NCBI RefSeq assembly: GCF_022669015.1
Contig: NZ_JAKKSL010000001.1
Coordinates: 726,059-790,058, forward strand
DNA: 64,000 bases
Direction: 5' to 3'
From: Colwellia maritima
Lineage (GTDB): Bacteria; Pseudomonadota; Gammaproteobacteria; Enterobacterales; Alteromonadaceae
Shown: in pieces, positions 9,764 to 19,124 of the stretch
Position numbering within the stretch: the stretch's first letter is position 1
Layout of the letters: each line of letters begins with the position of its first letter
Program-made: the position numbers and the translations under genes
The notes under the pieces: model-generated
The model's database searches: none
What the model was told of the DNA's origin: nothing
Seen by the model: the letters and a program-made list of their open reading frames with translations, nothing else

Positions 9764-9779
9764 CTGTATATACTAACAG
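9764..9779 (+). promoter_or_regulatory. SOS box (LexA operator) of lexA
   Basis: CTGTATATACTAACAG fits the gammaproteobacterial SOS box CTG-N10-CAG and keeps the TATA-rich centre of the consensus CTGTATATATATACAG. It lies about 42 bases upstream of the lexA start, as expected for autoregulation. Confidence 0.9.
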
Positions 9780-9820
9780 TTGTAAATAAACACAGGACTT
9801 TACCTAGAAAGGAAAAGCGA

Positions 9821-10453
9821 ATGCCGGCAATAAATGAACTAAAGCCTTTAACTAACCGCCAACAACAGATTTTTGATCTGATTAAAGAAAAGATTCAAGA
9901 AACAGGCATGCCTCCAACCCGTGCTGAAATTGCAGACTTTTTTGGCTTTAAATCAGCGAATGCTGCAGAAGAGCACTTAAAAGCATTAGCGAAAAAAGGG
10001 TATATTGAAATGATACCCGGGACTTCCCGTGGTATACGCTTAGCCGAACAGTTCATTGAAGAATCTGGATTACCGCTCATAGGTAGAGTAGCAGCCGGTG
10101 AGCCTATATTAGCCCAAGAACATGTTGAAGATCATTATCAAATGAGTGGTAGCTTATTTCACCCCGCCGCAGATTATTTGTTGCGAGTTAATGGTGAAAG
10201 CATGAAAGATATTGGCATTTTAGATGGTGATTTATTAGCGGTACATCAAACCACTGATGTACAAAATGGGCAAGTTATTGTTGCAAGAGTTGAAAATGAT
10301 GTCACAGTTAAGCGGTTTAAACGTGATGGCAATATTGTTTATTTACATGCAGAAAATGAAAGTTTTGCACCTATAAAAGTCGATCTAACGTGCCAAGAAT
10401 TTAATATTGAAGGGCTTGCTGTTGGTGTTATCCGTAACGGAAACTGGATGTAA
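9821..10453 (+). CDS. lexA: LexA repressor
   Basis: SOS-response repressor and self-cleaving protease, 210 residues. The N-terminal winged helix ('[20 protein letters not shown]', '[21 protein letters not shown]') binds the SOS box. The cleavage site Ala92-Gly93 is in 'GRVAAGEP', and the catalytic dyad Ser127 ('NGESMKD') and Lys164 ('VTVKRF') is intact. The ribosome site AGAAAGGAAAAG precedes the ATG. A near-consensus SOS box lies just upstream and an intrinsic terminator follows, so it is probably a single-gene unit, unlike E. coli lexA-dinF. A DinF/MATE gene is elsewhere in the window. Confidence 0.98.
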   Translation: MPAINELKPLTNRQQQIFDLIKEKIQETGMPPTRAEIADFFGFKSANAAEEHLKALAKKGYIEMIPGTSRGIRLAEQFIEESGLPLIGRVAAGEPILAQEHVEDHYQMSGSLFHPAADYLLRVNGESMKDIGILDGDLLAVHQTTDVQNGQVIVARVENDVTVKRFKRDGNIVYLHAENESFAPIKVDLTCQEFNIEGLAVGVIRNGNWM

Positions 10454-10478
10454 TTTTTATCAATTTGTTCAATTATTC

Positions 10479-10508
10479 TACCGTTAAAATTCTTTAACGG
10501 TAATTTTT
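10479..10508 (+). terminator. Rho-independent terminator after lexA
   Basis: A 10-bp perfect stem (TACCGTTAAA / TTTAACGGTA) with a 4-base loop (ATTC) is followed by ATTTTTAT. It begins 26 bases after the lexA stop codon. Confidence 0.85.
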
Positions 10509-11072
10509 ATATATTCTCCCATTTCATTGATTTTTATTAAATTGATTATAAAACATGCAATCAAAGCGCGTTTTATAATCACTTGTTATTATTCATATTA
10601 TAAATAACTAAAATGTCTCTAGCCTATACTCATAAGGTGTTAGCTCAATCTTAGAGTTCTTACTCTATTGAAAGTACTGATGTATTTTAATTTTTGTCAC
10701 AATAATTGTTTGACCTAGATCAAGTTTTGAGCGATTCTAGGGATGGAATCGAACAAAAAATAACTAGCAAAAACTGTATAAAAATAAAAAGACGTCAATA
10801 CGCTAATTCGATGACTAAAGTTAATATTTACATACCCTAAATCGATGAGTTGGCAATTTACGTCAGTTAATTTAATAAAAGTTAAATGAAGTGCTGTACT
10901 TAGTAATAAGTAGTTAGTACTCAATTAGAAAATAATAATAGCTAAATTAACAGATAATCAGTTCAATGAGTTGTGATGTACATTGCTGCTTTCTGTTTCT
11001 ATATCCTGTTTTAAAGAAAAAAGTACTTAAGCTATTTTTCAAATGAATTGGTAATGATAGAGGAGAAGTTGA
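10509..11072. other. Intergenic region before the cytochrome oxidase operon
   Basis: About 560 AT-rich bases without a convincing gene. It should contain the promoter of the coxB operon. A 69-codon minus-strand ORF at 10715-10924 has no recognisable features and poor start context, so it is not called. No clear operator could be picked out. Confidence 0.6.
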
Positions 11073-12236
11073 GTGAGTAGAAGTAATCAACGTTGGTGGA
11101 AGGGAGTAGGGCTTTTTTTTATAAGCTTGTTTTCTTTTTCAGCTTGGTCAGATACACAGATAAATTTGACCAAAGGGGTGACGGCGGTAAGTAGGGAAGT
11201 TTATGATTTACATATGCTAGCACTCTACATTTGCACCGCTATTGGTATTGTCGTTTTTGGTGCTATGTTCTGGTCGATGATTTTTCATCGCAAATCTAAA
11301 GGCGCAAAAGCAGCTGACTTTCATGAAAGTACAACAGTAGAAATACTGTGGACAGCAATTCCTGTCGTTATTCTAATTGCTATGGCTGTACCGGCTACTA
11401 GCACATTAATTGACATGGAAAATAATGATAATTCCGATGTTACTATTCAAGTCACTGGTTCACAGTGGAAATGGCATTACAAATATTTTGATCAAAATAT
11501 TGAATATTACTCTGTGTTAGCAACTCCACGTGAGCAATATGAAAATCATAACGGAAGTTTTGATGGCAATGACGCTCCTAAAGGAAAAGATTACTTATTA
11601 GAAGTTGATAAGCCACTTGTTATTCCGACCAATAAAAAAGTACGTTTTTTAATTACCTCAGATGATGTTATTCATTCTTGGTGGGTACCTGCATTTGCGG
11701 TTAAGCAAGATGCTAATCCTGGCTTTATTAATGAGGCTTGGACGAATGTAGATAAACCAGGTATTTATCGCGGCCAATGTGCTGAACTTTGCGGTAAAGA
11801 TCATGGCTTTATGCCTATTGTGGTTGAGGTTAAATCAAGCGAGGACTATGACGCATGGTTGACAGAACAACATGAATTAACCGCAAAAGCAGCCGATGCT
11901 GAAAAAGCCTCATTGAGTGCTTCTATGAGCAAGGAAGAGTTAATGCAATTAGGAGAAACAACCTATATGGCCTATTGCGCAGCTTGCCATCAACCTACGG
12001 GTTTAGGCTTACCGCCAACATTCCCCGCGCTTAAAGGTAGTGCAGTGGCTACCACTGGGCCTGTTACAGATCATATTGCTTTAGTGTTACACGGTAAAAA
12101 CATGATGCCTCCATTTGGTAAGCAGTTAAGTTTACAAGAAATTGCAGCGGTGATTACTTATGAAAGAAATTCATGGGGTAATGACACAGGTGATTTAGTG
12201 CAAAGTTCTGATGTTAAAGCAGCAAGCGAGGAGTAA
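11073..12236 (+). CDS. coxB: Cytochrome c oxidase subunit II with fused cytochrome c domain
   Basis: Subunit II accepts electrons from cytochrome c through the CuA centre. GTG start at 11073 is preceded by AGAGGAGAAG. A signal peptide and two membrane helices (~residues 43-65 and 85-110) lead to the CuA domain: His in 'VIHSWWVPAF' (~200) and 'GQCAELCGKDHGFMPIVV' (~235) supply the ligands. A C-terminal class I cytochrome c domain has the heme motif 'CAACH' (~301) and a candidate axial Met in 'GKNMMPPFG'. The 387-residue length fits caa3-like subunit II. It opens the operon; coxA starts three bases after the stop. Confidence 0.97.
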   Translation: MSRSNQRWWKGVGLFFISLFSFSAWSDTQINLTKGVTAVSREVYDLHMLALYICTAIGIVVFGAMFWSMIFHRKSKGAKAADFHESTTVEILWTAIPVVILIAMAVPATSTLIDMENNDNSDVTIQVTGSQWKWHYKYFDQNIEYYSVLATPREQYENHNGSFDGNDAPKGKDYLLEVDKPLVIPTNKKVRFLITSDDVIHSWWVPAFAVKQDANPGFINEAWTNVDKPGIYRGQCAELCGKDHGFMPIVVEVKSSEDYDAWLTEQHELTAKAADAEKASLSASMSKEELMQLGETTYMAYCAACHQPTGLGLPPTFPALKGSAVATTGPVTDHIALVLHGKNMMPPFGKQLSLQEIAAVITYERNSWGNDTGDLVQSSDVKAASEE

Positions 12237-12239
12237 AAA

Positions 12240-13853
12240 ATGACAACAAATACAATAAATGAATCGCTTGATGACACGCATAACGATGATCATCATGACC
12301 ATAAAATGACAGGTATTAAACGTTGGTTATATACAACTAACCACAAAGATATAGGAACACTCTACTTGTGGTTCTCCTTTATCATGTTACTCACCGGTGG
12401 TGCGCTTGCTATGGTGATCCGTGCTGAGTTATTTCAGCCAGGTTTACAAATAGTAGAACCGGATTTTTTTAATCAGTTAACGACAGTACATGGTTTGATA
12501 ATGGTGTTTGGCGCGATAATGCCGGCATTTACTGGTTTTGCTAACTGGATGTTACCTATGATGATTGGTGCGCCAGATATGGCTTTACCAAGAATGAATA
12601 ACTGGAGTTTTTGGATACTACCTTTTGCTTTCGCTATTTTACTATCTTCTTTCTTTATGGAAAGTGGCGCGCCAAATTTTGGTTGGACCTTCTACGCACC
12701 GTTATCGACTACCTATTCAAATGGCAGTACAGCATTTTTTGTTTTTGCTGTTCATATTATGGGTATTTCTTCAATAATGGGCGCGATTAATATTGTTGTT
12801 ACTATCATGAATTTACGTGCTCCAGGCATGACTTACATGAAAATGCCATTATTTGTGTGGACGTTCTTCATCACAGCTTATTTGTTAATTGCGGTTATGC
12901 CGGTATTAGCAGGTGTTGTGACTATGTTGCTAACGGATACCTATTTTGGCACCGGCTTCTTTGATGCGGCAGGTGGTGGTGACCCAGTGATGTTCCAACA
13001 TATTTTCTGGTTCTTTGGACATCCTGAAGTATACATAATGATATTGCCGGCGTTTGGTATTGTCTCTACGATTATTCCGGCGTTTGCACGCAAAAAACTG
13101 TTTGGTTATAGCTCAATGGTTTATGCAACAGCCTCTATCGCTTTGTTGTCATTTATTGTTTGGGCTCATCATATGTTTACGACGGGAATGCCGCTATTTG
13201 GTGAATTATTCTTTATGTATTGCACCATGTTAATTGCGGTACCAACAGGTGTGAAGGTCTTTAACTGGGTTGCTACTATGTGGCGTGGTTCTTTGACCTT
13301 TGAAGTACCTATGTTGTTCTCCATTGCCTTTGTGATCTTGTTCACTATTGGTGGATTTTCTGGATTAATGTTGGCGCTAACCCCTGTAGATTTTCAGTAT
13401 CATGATACTTACTTTGTTGTAGCGCATTTTCATTATGTGTTAGTAACTGGATCGCTGTTTTCCATTTATGCAGGAGCTTACTTTTGGTTACCTAAATGGA
13501 CAGGTCATATGTATAGCGATAGCTTGTCAAAATGGCACTTTTGGTGTTCATTAATCTCGGTCAATCTTTTGTTCTTCCCTATGCATTTCTTAGGGTTAGC
13601 AGGAATGCCACGCCGGATACCTGACTATGCCTTACAATTTGCTGATTTTAATAAGTGGGTCAGTATTGGTGGATTCGCCTTTGGTTTATCACAGTTAATT
13701 TTCTTAGCCGTAGTGATCAAATGTATCAGAGGTGGTGAAAAAGCCCTGACCAAACCTTGGGATGGAGCAGAGGGTTTAGAATGGACAGTGGCTAGCCCTG
13801 CACCATACCACACCTTTAGTACGCCGCCTCCAATTGATGAGGGTAAGCACTAA
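12240..13853 (+). CDS. coxA: Cytochrome c oxidase subunit I
   Basis: Catalytic subunit of the aa3-type heme-copper oxidase, binding heme a, heme a3 and CuB, with about 12 membrane helices and 537 residues. Visible family motifs: 'WLYTTNHKDIGTLYLWFSF', 'TVHGLIMVFGAIMP' (heme a ligand region), 'WFFGHPEVYIMILPAFG' (CuB ligand His cross-linked to Tyr), 'VWAHHMFTTGMP' (two CuB His) and 'HDTYFVVAHFHYVL' (heme ligands). The N-terminal 'DTHNDDHHDHK' segment is His/Asp rich. It lies between coxB and ctaG with gaps of three and two bases. The frame is intact. Confidence 0.98.
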   Translation: MTTNTINESLDDTHNDDHHDHKMTGIKRWLYTTNHKDIGTLYLWFSFIMLLTGGALAMVIRAELFQPGLQIVEPDFFNQLTTVHGLIMVFGAIMPAFTGFANWMLPMMIGAPDMALPRMNNWSFWILPFAFAILLSSFFMESGAPNFGWTFYAPLSTTYSNGSTAFFVFAVHIMGISSIMGAINIVVTIMNLRAPGMTYMKMPLFVWTFFITAYLLIAVMPVLAGVVTMLLTDTYFGTGFFDAAGGGDPVMFQHIFWFFGHPEVYIMILPAFGIVSTIIPAFARKKLFGYSSMVYATASIALLSFIVWAHHMFTTGMPLFGELFFMYCTMLIAVPTGVKVFNWVATMWRGSLTFEVPMLFSIAFVILFTIGGFSGLMLALTPVDFQYHDTYFVVAHFHYVLVTGSLFSIYAGAYFWLPKWTGHMYSDSLSKWHFWCSLISVNLLFFPMHFLGLAGMPRRIPDYALQFADFNKWVSIGGFAFGLSQLIFLAVVIKCIRGGEKALTKPWDGAEGLEWTVASPAPYHTFSTPPPIDEGKH

Positions 13854-13855
13854 AT

Positions 13856-14413
13856 ATGAGTAATGGTTCAGCGCAAAAATCAAATAAACCAGACAATAGC
13901 AAGGTGATTAAAAAGCTTGTATTAGTAGTTTTCGCTATGTTTGGCTTTGGTTTCGCGCTTGTACCTTTATATGATGTTTTTTGTGATATTACGGGTTTAA
14001 ACGGTAAAACAAATACTGTTGCTGTAGCGTATACAGGAGACGGTATTGATACGTCACGTACTGTAAAAGTGCAATTTATCACGCGGATGGCTAAAGGAAT
14101 ACCTTGGCAATTTGAGCCCGTGATTAATGAAATATCAGTACATCCTGGAGAGGTTAAATTTGTAAATTTTTACGCTAAGAACGAATCAACACACGATATC
14201 GTCGGCCAAGCTGTACCCTCAGTTTCACCTGGGTTGGCCGCGGGATATTTTCAAAAGATTGAATGCTTCTGCTTTACACAACAACCATTAAAAGCGGGTG
14301 AAGAAGTAGAAATGGGCTTGCAGTTTTATGTTGATCTTGATCTACCGGTTGAGATTCACACACTGACATTGTCATACACCTTGTATGACATTAGCGGTAA
14401 AGAAAACTCTTAA
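13856..14413 (+). CDS. ctaG: Cytochrome c oxidase assembly protein CtaG (Cox11)
   Basis: CtaG/Cox11 is a periplasmic-facing copper chaperone that loads CuB of subunit I. One N-terminal membrane helix (~residues 20-40) is followed by an Ig-like domain. The copper-binding pair is in 'KIECFCFTQQPL' (Cys137, Cys139), and 'FVNFYAKNESTHDIVGQAVP' is highly conserved. Length 185 is normal. It lies two bases after the coxA stop and shortly before coxC, the usual place in the operon. Confidence 0.97.
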   Translation: MSNGSAQKSNKPDNSKVIKKLVLVVFAMFGFGFALVPLYDVFCDITGLNGKTNTVAVAYTGDGIDTSRTVKVQFITRMAKGIPWQFEPVINEISVHPGEVKFVNFYAKNESTHDIVGQAVPSVSPGLAAGYFQKIECFCFTQQPLKAGEEVEMGLQFYVDLDLPVEIHTLTLSYTLYDISGKENS

Positions 14414-14481
14414 AGCATTTATAACCCAGTTAGCTACTATAGCTATCATAGGTAATGAGAAAGAACAGAGAGGGAACAAAA

Positions 14482-15365
14482 ATGACAACAAAAGAATATG
14501 AAAGTTATTATGTACCGCAAAGTCACTGGCCAATTGTTGGCGCTATAGCTTTATTTTTGATTGCTATTGGCGCGGCTAATTATGTTACTGATATCAAAAA
14601 TCAGACTAATGGCTTTGGAGGCTATATATTGATAGCGGGTATTGCTCTAGTTATTTTTATGGTTCTTTGGTGGTTTAGTAACGTGATTAATGAATCAATG
14701 GTTTGGAAAGTATAGTCATCAAATGGATAATTCATTTCGTCAAGGAATGAGTTGGTTTATTTTTTCAGAAGTGATGTTCTTTGCTGCATTTTTTGGTGCA
14801 CTGCTCTATGCAAGAACTTTTTCTGTGCCATGGTTAGGAGGTCTTTGGCAACAACGCAATGACAGGTGCAGTACTCTGGCCTGAATTTACTGCTATTTGG
14901 CCTTTAGTTAAAACCCCTGATGGTACTGAAACGACAGGAATGGGGTGGTATGGTTTGCCGTTACTTAATACTGTTTTGTTATTAACTTCATCGATTACCG
15001 CGCATTTTGCCCATATCGCCTTAGAGAAAAATAATAGACCACAATTAAAAGCATGGTTAGGACTAACAATTATCTTAGGTTTAGCTTTTATTTTCTTTCA
15101 AATACAAGAATATGCGCATGGTTATTCAGAAGAAATGCAACTGTATTTAACTAGTGGTATTTACGGTAGTACCTTTTACATGCTAACTGGTTTTCATGGT
15201 ATGCATGTAACACTAGGGTGCATTATGCTAATTGTAATGTTCTTTAGAGTGTTGAAAGGGCATTTTACGCCGAATAACCACTTTGCATTTCAAGCAGCGA
15301 GTTGGTATTGGCACTTTGTTGATGTGGTGTGGGTATTACTTTTTGTCTTTGTCTACATCCTTTAG
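14482..15365 (+). CDS. coxC: Cytochrome c oxidase subunit III (two frameshifts)
   Basis: Subunit III is a seven-helix membrane subunit that stabilises the oxidase. I chose the ATG at 14482 ('MTTKEYESYYVPQSHWPIVG') because it has AGAGAGGGA before it and matches family N-termini; an ORF start 27 bases earlier is less likely. The frame breaks near 14702 (GTTTGG) and again near 14842 (CTTTGG). Removing one T at each gives 'ESMVGKYSHQMDNSFRQGMS' and 'LGGLGNNAMTGAVLWPEF', restoring the normal protein. Later motifs 'FQIQEYAHGY', 'TGFHGMHVTLGC' and 'WYWHFVDVVWVLLF' are typical. The breaks are almost certainly sequence errors in an essential operon. Confidence 0.94.
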
Positions 15366-15377
15366 GGATACTAACTG

Positions 15378-15461
15378 GATAATTCGCTTCATTTCTTTGT
15401 CAAAGGTACTCATTGACTAGCGTCAACTCCGTGCCTTTTCCTTGAACTAAAGCGAATTATC
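15378..15461. repeat. 84-bp nested inverted-repeat element after coxC
   Basis: Three nested complementary arms: outer GATAATTCGCTT/AAGCGAATTATC (12 bp, perfect), middle AAAGGTAC/GTGCCTTT (one mismatch), inner TTGAC/GTCAA around TAGC. It starts 13 bases after the coxC stop and ends before the convergent DUF2909 gene. It may be a two-way terminator, but it lacks a T tract and is larger than usual; a small mobile (MITE-like) element or structured RNA is possible. Confidence 0.7.
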
Positions 15462-15504
15462 TGCGTTGTTATCTCCTAAGATGGATAAGCCTTTAATGAT
15501 TAGA

Positions 15505-15717
15505 TCAATAAGGTCTTGGGTTTGGAGTAATTAATCCAGTTAATAAACCGATGAGTAATAATACGACTATAGCTACAGACAGCATGAGTCTACGGCCGAT
15601 ATATTTTGTCATAGACGGTTGGTTAGGTGTTGGTTTTTTGTTCATCAGGAGTAAAGCGCGGAACAGGTTGTAAACCATAAATATCATTAATGCAATGATA
15701 ACGATTTTAAATAACAT
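15505..15717 (-). CDS. DUF2909-type two-helix membrane protein
   Basis: A 70-residue protein with two membrane helices (~residues 2-24 and 48-66) joined by a basic loop. Its form 'FKIVIIALMIFMVYNLFRAL' plus 'GRRLMLSVAIVVLLLIGLLT' fits DUF2909, a 'twin transmembrane' family found beside cytochrome oxidase genes in proteobacteria. It is on the opposite strand inside the cox cluster, starting 46 bases from the SURF1 start, so the two share a divergent promoter region. Its role is unknown; a part in oxidase assembly is guessed from context. Confidence 0.75.
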   Translation of the reverse strand: MLFKIVIIALMIFMVYNLFRALLLMNKKPTPNQPSMTKYIGRRLMLSVAIVVLLLIGLLTGLITPNPRPY

Positions 15718-15763
15718 ACGCTTATTTCCTAATAATTAATGTGTTGTAAGGATTCTATTTTTA

Positions 15764-16555
15764 ATGCCAAGCAGTACTTCTAATATGATAGAAGAACATA
15801 AAAAACGCTACTTTACCAAGATGAATGTACTTTGGCTTGTAAGTACTGTGCTAGTTTTTTCAGCATTAGTAAAGCTTGGACTTTGGCAAAGTGCTAGGGC
15901 ATTAGAAAAAGAACAACGTTTAGCGCAAATTGAAAAGTTAAGTAGTCAAAAGCCAATATCGTTAACACAAGTACTCGCACTTGTAACTAATGGCAAGTCT
16001 GATACCGACATTAATGATTATCCCGTTTTAATTGAAGGGGAGTTTAATGAAGCAGAGGTGTTTTTATTAGACAACCAAGTAAATAATGGTCGCTTGGGGT
16101 ATCGTGTATTTCAGGTTGCCCTTACCAATGAACATGCAGTTTTGATCAGTCTAGGGTGGGTGCAAGGTTCGATCAATAGACAAGTATTACCGAAAGTAAC
16201 AGCGTTAAATGGACAATATCGATTTAAAGGGCACATTCGTTTAGTTGATGTGGGTATTCTCTTAAAGGAACAGCATTTTTCTGCAGTAAACTGGCCTCTG
16301 CGGGTACAGCAAATTGAATTAGATAAATTTTCGTTGTTAATTAACCGTAAGCTTTTACCTTTTGTTGTTTACCTAGATAAAAATGAAGTTATCGGATTTG
16401 AAAAAAATTGGCAACCTATTGTCATGCCGCCAGAAAAGCATCGTGCATATGCTTTTCAATGGTTTAGTTTGGCTCTAGCGTGGATGTTGCTGATGATATG
16501 GGCTAAATTTAGTGGCAGTAAAAAAAATAATAAAGATGAAAGTAAGGCAAAGTAG
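15764..16555 (+). CDS. SURF1 family cytochrome oxidase biogenesis protein
   Basis: SURF1/Shy1 proteins help insert heme a into subunit I. N-terminal helix (~residues 22-42, 'VLWLVSTVLVFSALVKLGLW') and C-terminal helix ('AYAFQWFSLALAWMLLMIWA') bracket a periplasmic domain. Family motifs include 'LGLWQSARALEKEQ', 'DNQVNNGRLGYRVFQV' (usually 'NR...G..V.TPL'), 'LISLGWVQG' and 'EKHRAYAFQWF'. Length 263 is normal. It is the first plus-strand gene after coxC in the usual order SURF1, assembly protein, ctaA, ctaB. Confidence 0.93.
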   Translation: MPSSTSNMIEEHKKRYFTKMNVLWLVSTVLVFSALVKLGLWQSARALEKEQRLAQIEKLSSQKPISLTQVLALVTNGKSDTDINDYPVLIEGEFNEAEVFLLDNQVNNGRLGYRVFQVALTNEHAVLISLGWVQGSINRQVLPKVTALNGQYRFKGHIRLVDVGILLKEQHFSAVNWPLRVQQIELDKFSLLINRKLLPFVVYLDKNEVIGFEKNWQPIVMPPEKHRAYAFQWFSLALAWMLLMIWAKFSGSKKNNKDESKAK

Positions 16556-16556
16556 T

Positions 16557-17149
16557 ATGAGTTCTAAATTAGATGAAGTTCCTGTAGTGCAAGAAGTAAG
16601 CATTAAAAAAAGAATCGTCGTAGCTTTTTATTGATGATCGCTGTGTTTGTTTTACCAATTGTATTGGCGAAATTAGCGTTGGATGGTCATTGGCTTGCTA
16701 CAGGGGTGACAAATAAAGGTACTTTATTAACCAATGAATTAACCTTAGAAGATTTAGGATTAGACCCCGCTAAATTTACTCAACATTGGCTAATGGTTTA
16801 CAACCTACCTTCAAATTGTGATGATGATTGCCAAAAAACACTTACGATAGTTTATAACACTTATATTGCCTTAGGTAAGGACAAACCTAGGGTTATTCCT
16901 GTTGCGTTAACCCATAAAGACTTAACAAAAGACCAACTTCTACATCTCTCAACAAGTCAATGGCAGTTAATGCCAATGCCAAGTAAAGGAGAGAGCATTA
17001 TCGACAAGCCTCAAATTTTAATTGTGGATCCCCTTGGTAATGTATTTTTAAGTCATCAAATTCCTGACAATACAGAACACTTACCACAGTTTGGTAAACA
17101 GATTTTGGCTGATATGAAAAAGCTGCTCAAGTATTCAAAGGTTGGTTAG
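16557..17149 (+). CDS. Cytochrome oxidase-associated thioredoxin-like membrane protein (frameshifted)
   Basis: This small protein is found between SURF1 and ctaA in many gammaproteobacteria. The ATG at 16557 overlaps nothing but follows the SURF1 stop by one base. The N-terminus 'MSSKLDEVPVVQEVSIKK' hits a stop at 16632-16634; adding one A to the run near 16606-16612 gives 'IKKKNRRSFLLMIAVFVLPI', i.e. a basic flank and a single membrane helix. The outer domain looks thioredoxin/SCO-like ('HWLMVYNLPSNCDDDCQKTL' with a CxxxC pair) and ends 'GNVFLSHQIP'. A copper or thiol role in oxidase assembly is inferred. Confidence 0.8.
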
Positions 17150-17150
17150 T

Positions 17151-18173
17151 ATGAGTGAACAATCATTACCTACTCAGCAAACTAGTTTGGTTAGAAAACT
17201 GGTATTCATCAGTATCTTGCCGGCACTTGTTGTTGTTGCTTTAGGCGCATATACACGATTGACTCATGCCGGTTTAGGTTGTCCAGATTGGCCCACCTGT
17301 TATGGTTTCATTGATGTACCAGAAACTACAGAGCAAATTACCAAAGCCAAGTTAGCTTTTCCAGAACACCAAGTTGTACCACACAAAGCATGGAATGAAA
17401 TGATCCACCGCTATTTTGCGGGCACCTTGGGCTTATTCATTTTAGCGATTGCTTTGTTGTCGTTTAAAAACCGGAAACAAGGAACGCCTTTACGATTGCC
17501 ATTGGGTATTTTACTGGTTGTCATCTTTCAAGCTGCGCTAGGAATGTGGACAGTGACCATGAAATTAATGCCCGTTGTGGTGATGGGACACCTATTAGGC
17601 GGCTTTACAACTTTATGTTTACTGTTTTTGCTTTATTTGCGTTTACGACCAAATCAAAAAACGAAAGCTGAATTGTCAGTAGGAAAATACAGTAGGTATG
17701 CGTTGTTGGGTATTGTTATTTTAGCAGGACAAATAGCCTTAGGCGGTTGGACCTCATCGAATTATGCTGCGTTAAGCTGTGTGGAGTTGCCTATTTGTCA
17801 GCCAGGATGGCAAGATCACATTGATTTTTCGAATGCGTTCAAATTAATCCCACCTGAACGTGAAAGTTATGAGTTTGGTCATTTAGAACACGAAGAACGT
17901 GTCACCATACATGTAATGCACCGTTTTGGCGCTATCGTAACAACCATTTATTTAGCCTGGTTGATTTTGATGGTTTATATTAAAGATAGCACTAATTCAT
18001 TAAAATCAACGGTAATGCTTGTTGGTTTAGCATTAACTAGCCAAGTAATACTTGGAATGTCTAATATTTTGTTTTCATTGCCGTTGTCAATTGCGGTTGG
18101 TCATAACGTTGTTGCCGTTTGTTTAATGATGGCAATGATAAGTTTGACTTTTCGTTTACACCGCAAAATATAG
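17151..18173 (+). CDS. ctaA: Heme A synthase CtaA/Cox15
   Basis: CtaA oxidises the C8 methyl of heme O to the formyl group of heme A. Eight membrane helices in two four-helix halves are predicted, with conserved His in 'HKAWNEMIHRYFAGTLG', 'VVVMGHLLGGF', 'RVTIHVMHRFGAIVTT' and 'IAVGHNVVAV'. 'GAYTRLTHAGLGCPDWPTCY' is the family N-terminal signature and 'ALSCVELPICQPGW' a Cys pair. I use the ATG at 17151 just after the previous stop rather than the TTG at 17142 that overlaps it. Length is about 340. It lies directly before ctaB. Confidence 0.96.
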   Translation: MSEQSLPTQQTSLVRKLVFISILPALVVVALGAYTRLTHAGLGCPDWPTCYGFIDVPETTEQITKAKLAFPEHQVVPHKAWNEMIHRYFAGTLGLFILAIALLSFKNRKQGTPLRLPLGILLVVIFQAALGMWTVTMKLMPVVVMGHLLGGFTTLCLLFLLYLRLRPNQKTKAELSVGKYSRYALLGIVILAGQIALGGWTSSNYAALSCVELPICQPGWQDHIDFSNAFKLIPPERESYEFGHLEHEERVTIHVMHRFGAIVTTIYLAWLILMVYIKDSTNSLKSTVMLVGLALTSQVILGMSNILFSLPLSIAVGHNVVAVCLMMAMISLTFRLHRKI

Positions 18174-18195
18174 GCTAAGCTAACGTAGAGGAAAT

Positions 18196-19113
18196 ATGAT
18201 GTCTGATGAAGCTATAAATGAAACTAAAATGGTAAATTTAACTATGCTTAAATGGCGTGCATATTATGATATTACTAAACCACGTGTAGTTGCACTACTA
18301 GTGCTAACAGCTGTGGTGGGGATGAGTTTGTCTGTACCTGGAGGATTACCTTGGCAACTGTTTTTGCCGGCAATGCTCGGGATAGGGTTACTGTCATCTG
18401 CAGCAGCAGCAATAAACCATATTGTTGATGAAAAAATTGATGCCATCATGGGACGAACACATAATCGACCGCTCCCTGAAGGAAGAATAACAGCCAATAG
18501 CGCAATGGTATTCGCCTTTAGTATTGCCTTATTGGGATTTGTTTTACTTTATGGATTGGTTAATCCATTAACTGCGTATCTAACACTTGCAGGCTTAGTT
18601 GGTTATAGTTTTTTATATACGTTGTACCTAAAGCGCGCTACGCCGCAAAACATCACGATAGGAGGCTTAGCCGGTGCTATTCCACCTTTATTGGGTTGGA
18701 CAGCGATGACGAATGAAATTCATCCACATGCACTCTTATTAGTATTATTGATTTTCACTTGGACACCTCCGCATTTTTGGGCGTTGGCCATTCATCGAAA
18801 AGATGAGTATGCGAAAGTTAATATTCCTATGCTACCTGTTACGCATGGTATTAACTTTACTAAAACACAAATTTTATTTTATACCGTATTGTTGTTTGTT
18901 GTTGGCTTATTGCCTTACTTAGTGGGCATGAGTAACTGGCTATATTTGATAGGCGCGGTTGTATTGAATTTAATCTTCTTTGGCTATGCATGGAAATTAA
19001 AATTTAATGCTAATGAAAATACGGCTATGGATACATTTAAATTTTCTATTATTCATTTAATGGTACTGTTTATCATTTTATTACTCGATCATTATTTACT
19101 ACCAGTAACGTAG
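18196..19113 (+). CDS. cyoE: Protoheme IX farnesyltransferase (heme O synthase)
   Basis: UbiA-family membrane prenyltransferase that attaches farnesyl to heme B to make heme O, the substrate of CtaA. The Asp-rich motifs are visible: '[18 protein letters not shown]' and '[19 protein letters not shown]'. '[17 protein letters not shown]' and '[20 protein letters not shown]' are typical. Nine helices and 305 residues fit. GAGGAAAT precedes tandem ATG codons at 18196 and 18199; the first is used. Also called ctaB in this context. It lies between ctaA and the SCO gene. Confidence 0.97.
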   Translation: MMSDEAINETKMVNLTMLKWRAYYDITKPRVVALLVLTAVVGMSLSVPGGLPWQLFLPAMLGIGLLSSAAAAINHIVDEKIDAIMGRTHNRPLPEGRITANSAMVFAFSIALLGFVLLYGLVNPLTAYLTLAGLVGYSFLYTLYLKRATPQNITIGGLAGAIPPLLGWTAMTNEIHPHALLLVLLIFTWTPPHFWALAIHRKDEYAKVNIPMLPVTHGINFTKTQILFYTVLLFVVGLLPYLVGMSNWLYLIGAVVLNLIFFGYAWKLKFNANENTAMDTFKFSIIHLMVLFIILLLDHYLLPVT

Positions 19114-19124
19114 AGCCTTTATTT

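Noticed and set aside
10715..10924. 69-codon minus-strand ORF before the cox operon
   Set aside because: No ribosome site, no recognisable domain, AT-rich composition, and it lies in the likely promoter region.
14455..14884. Separate small genes within coxC
   Set aside because: The pieces rejoin into one standard subunit III protein by removing one T at two places.
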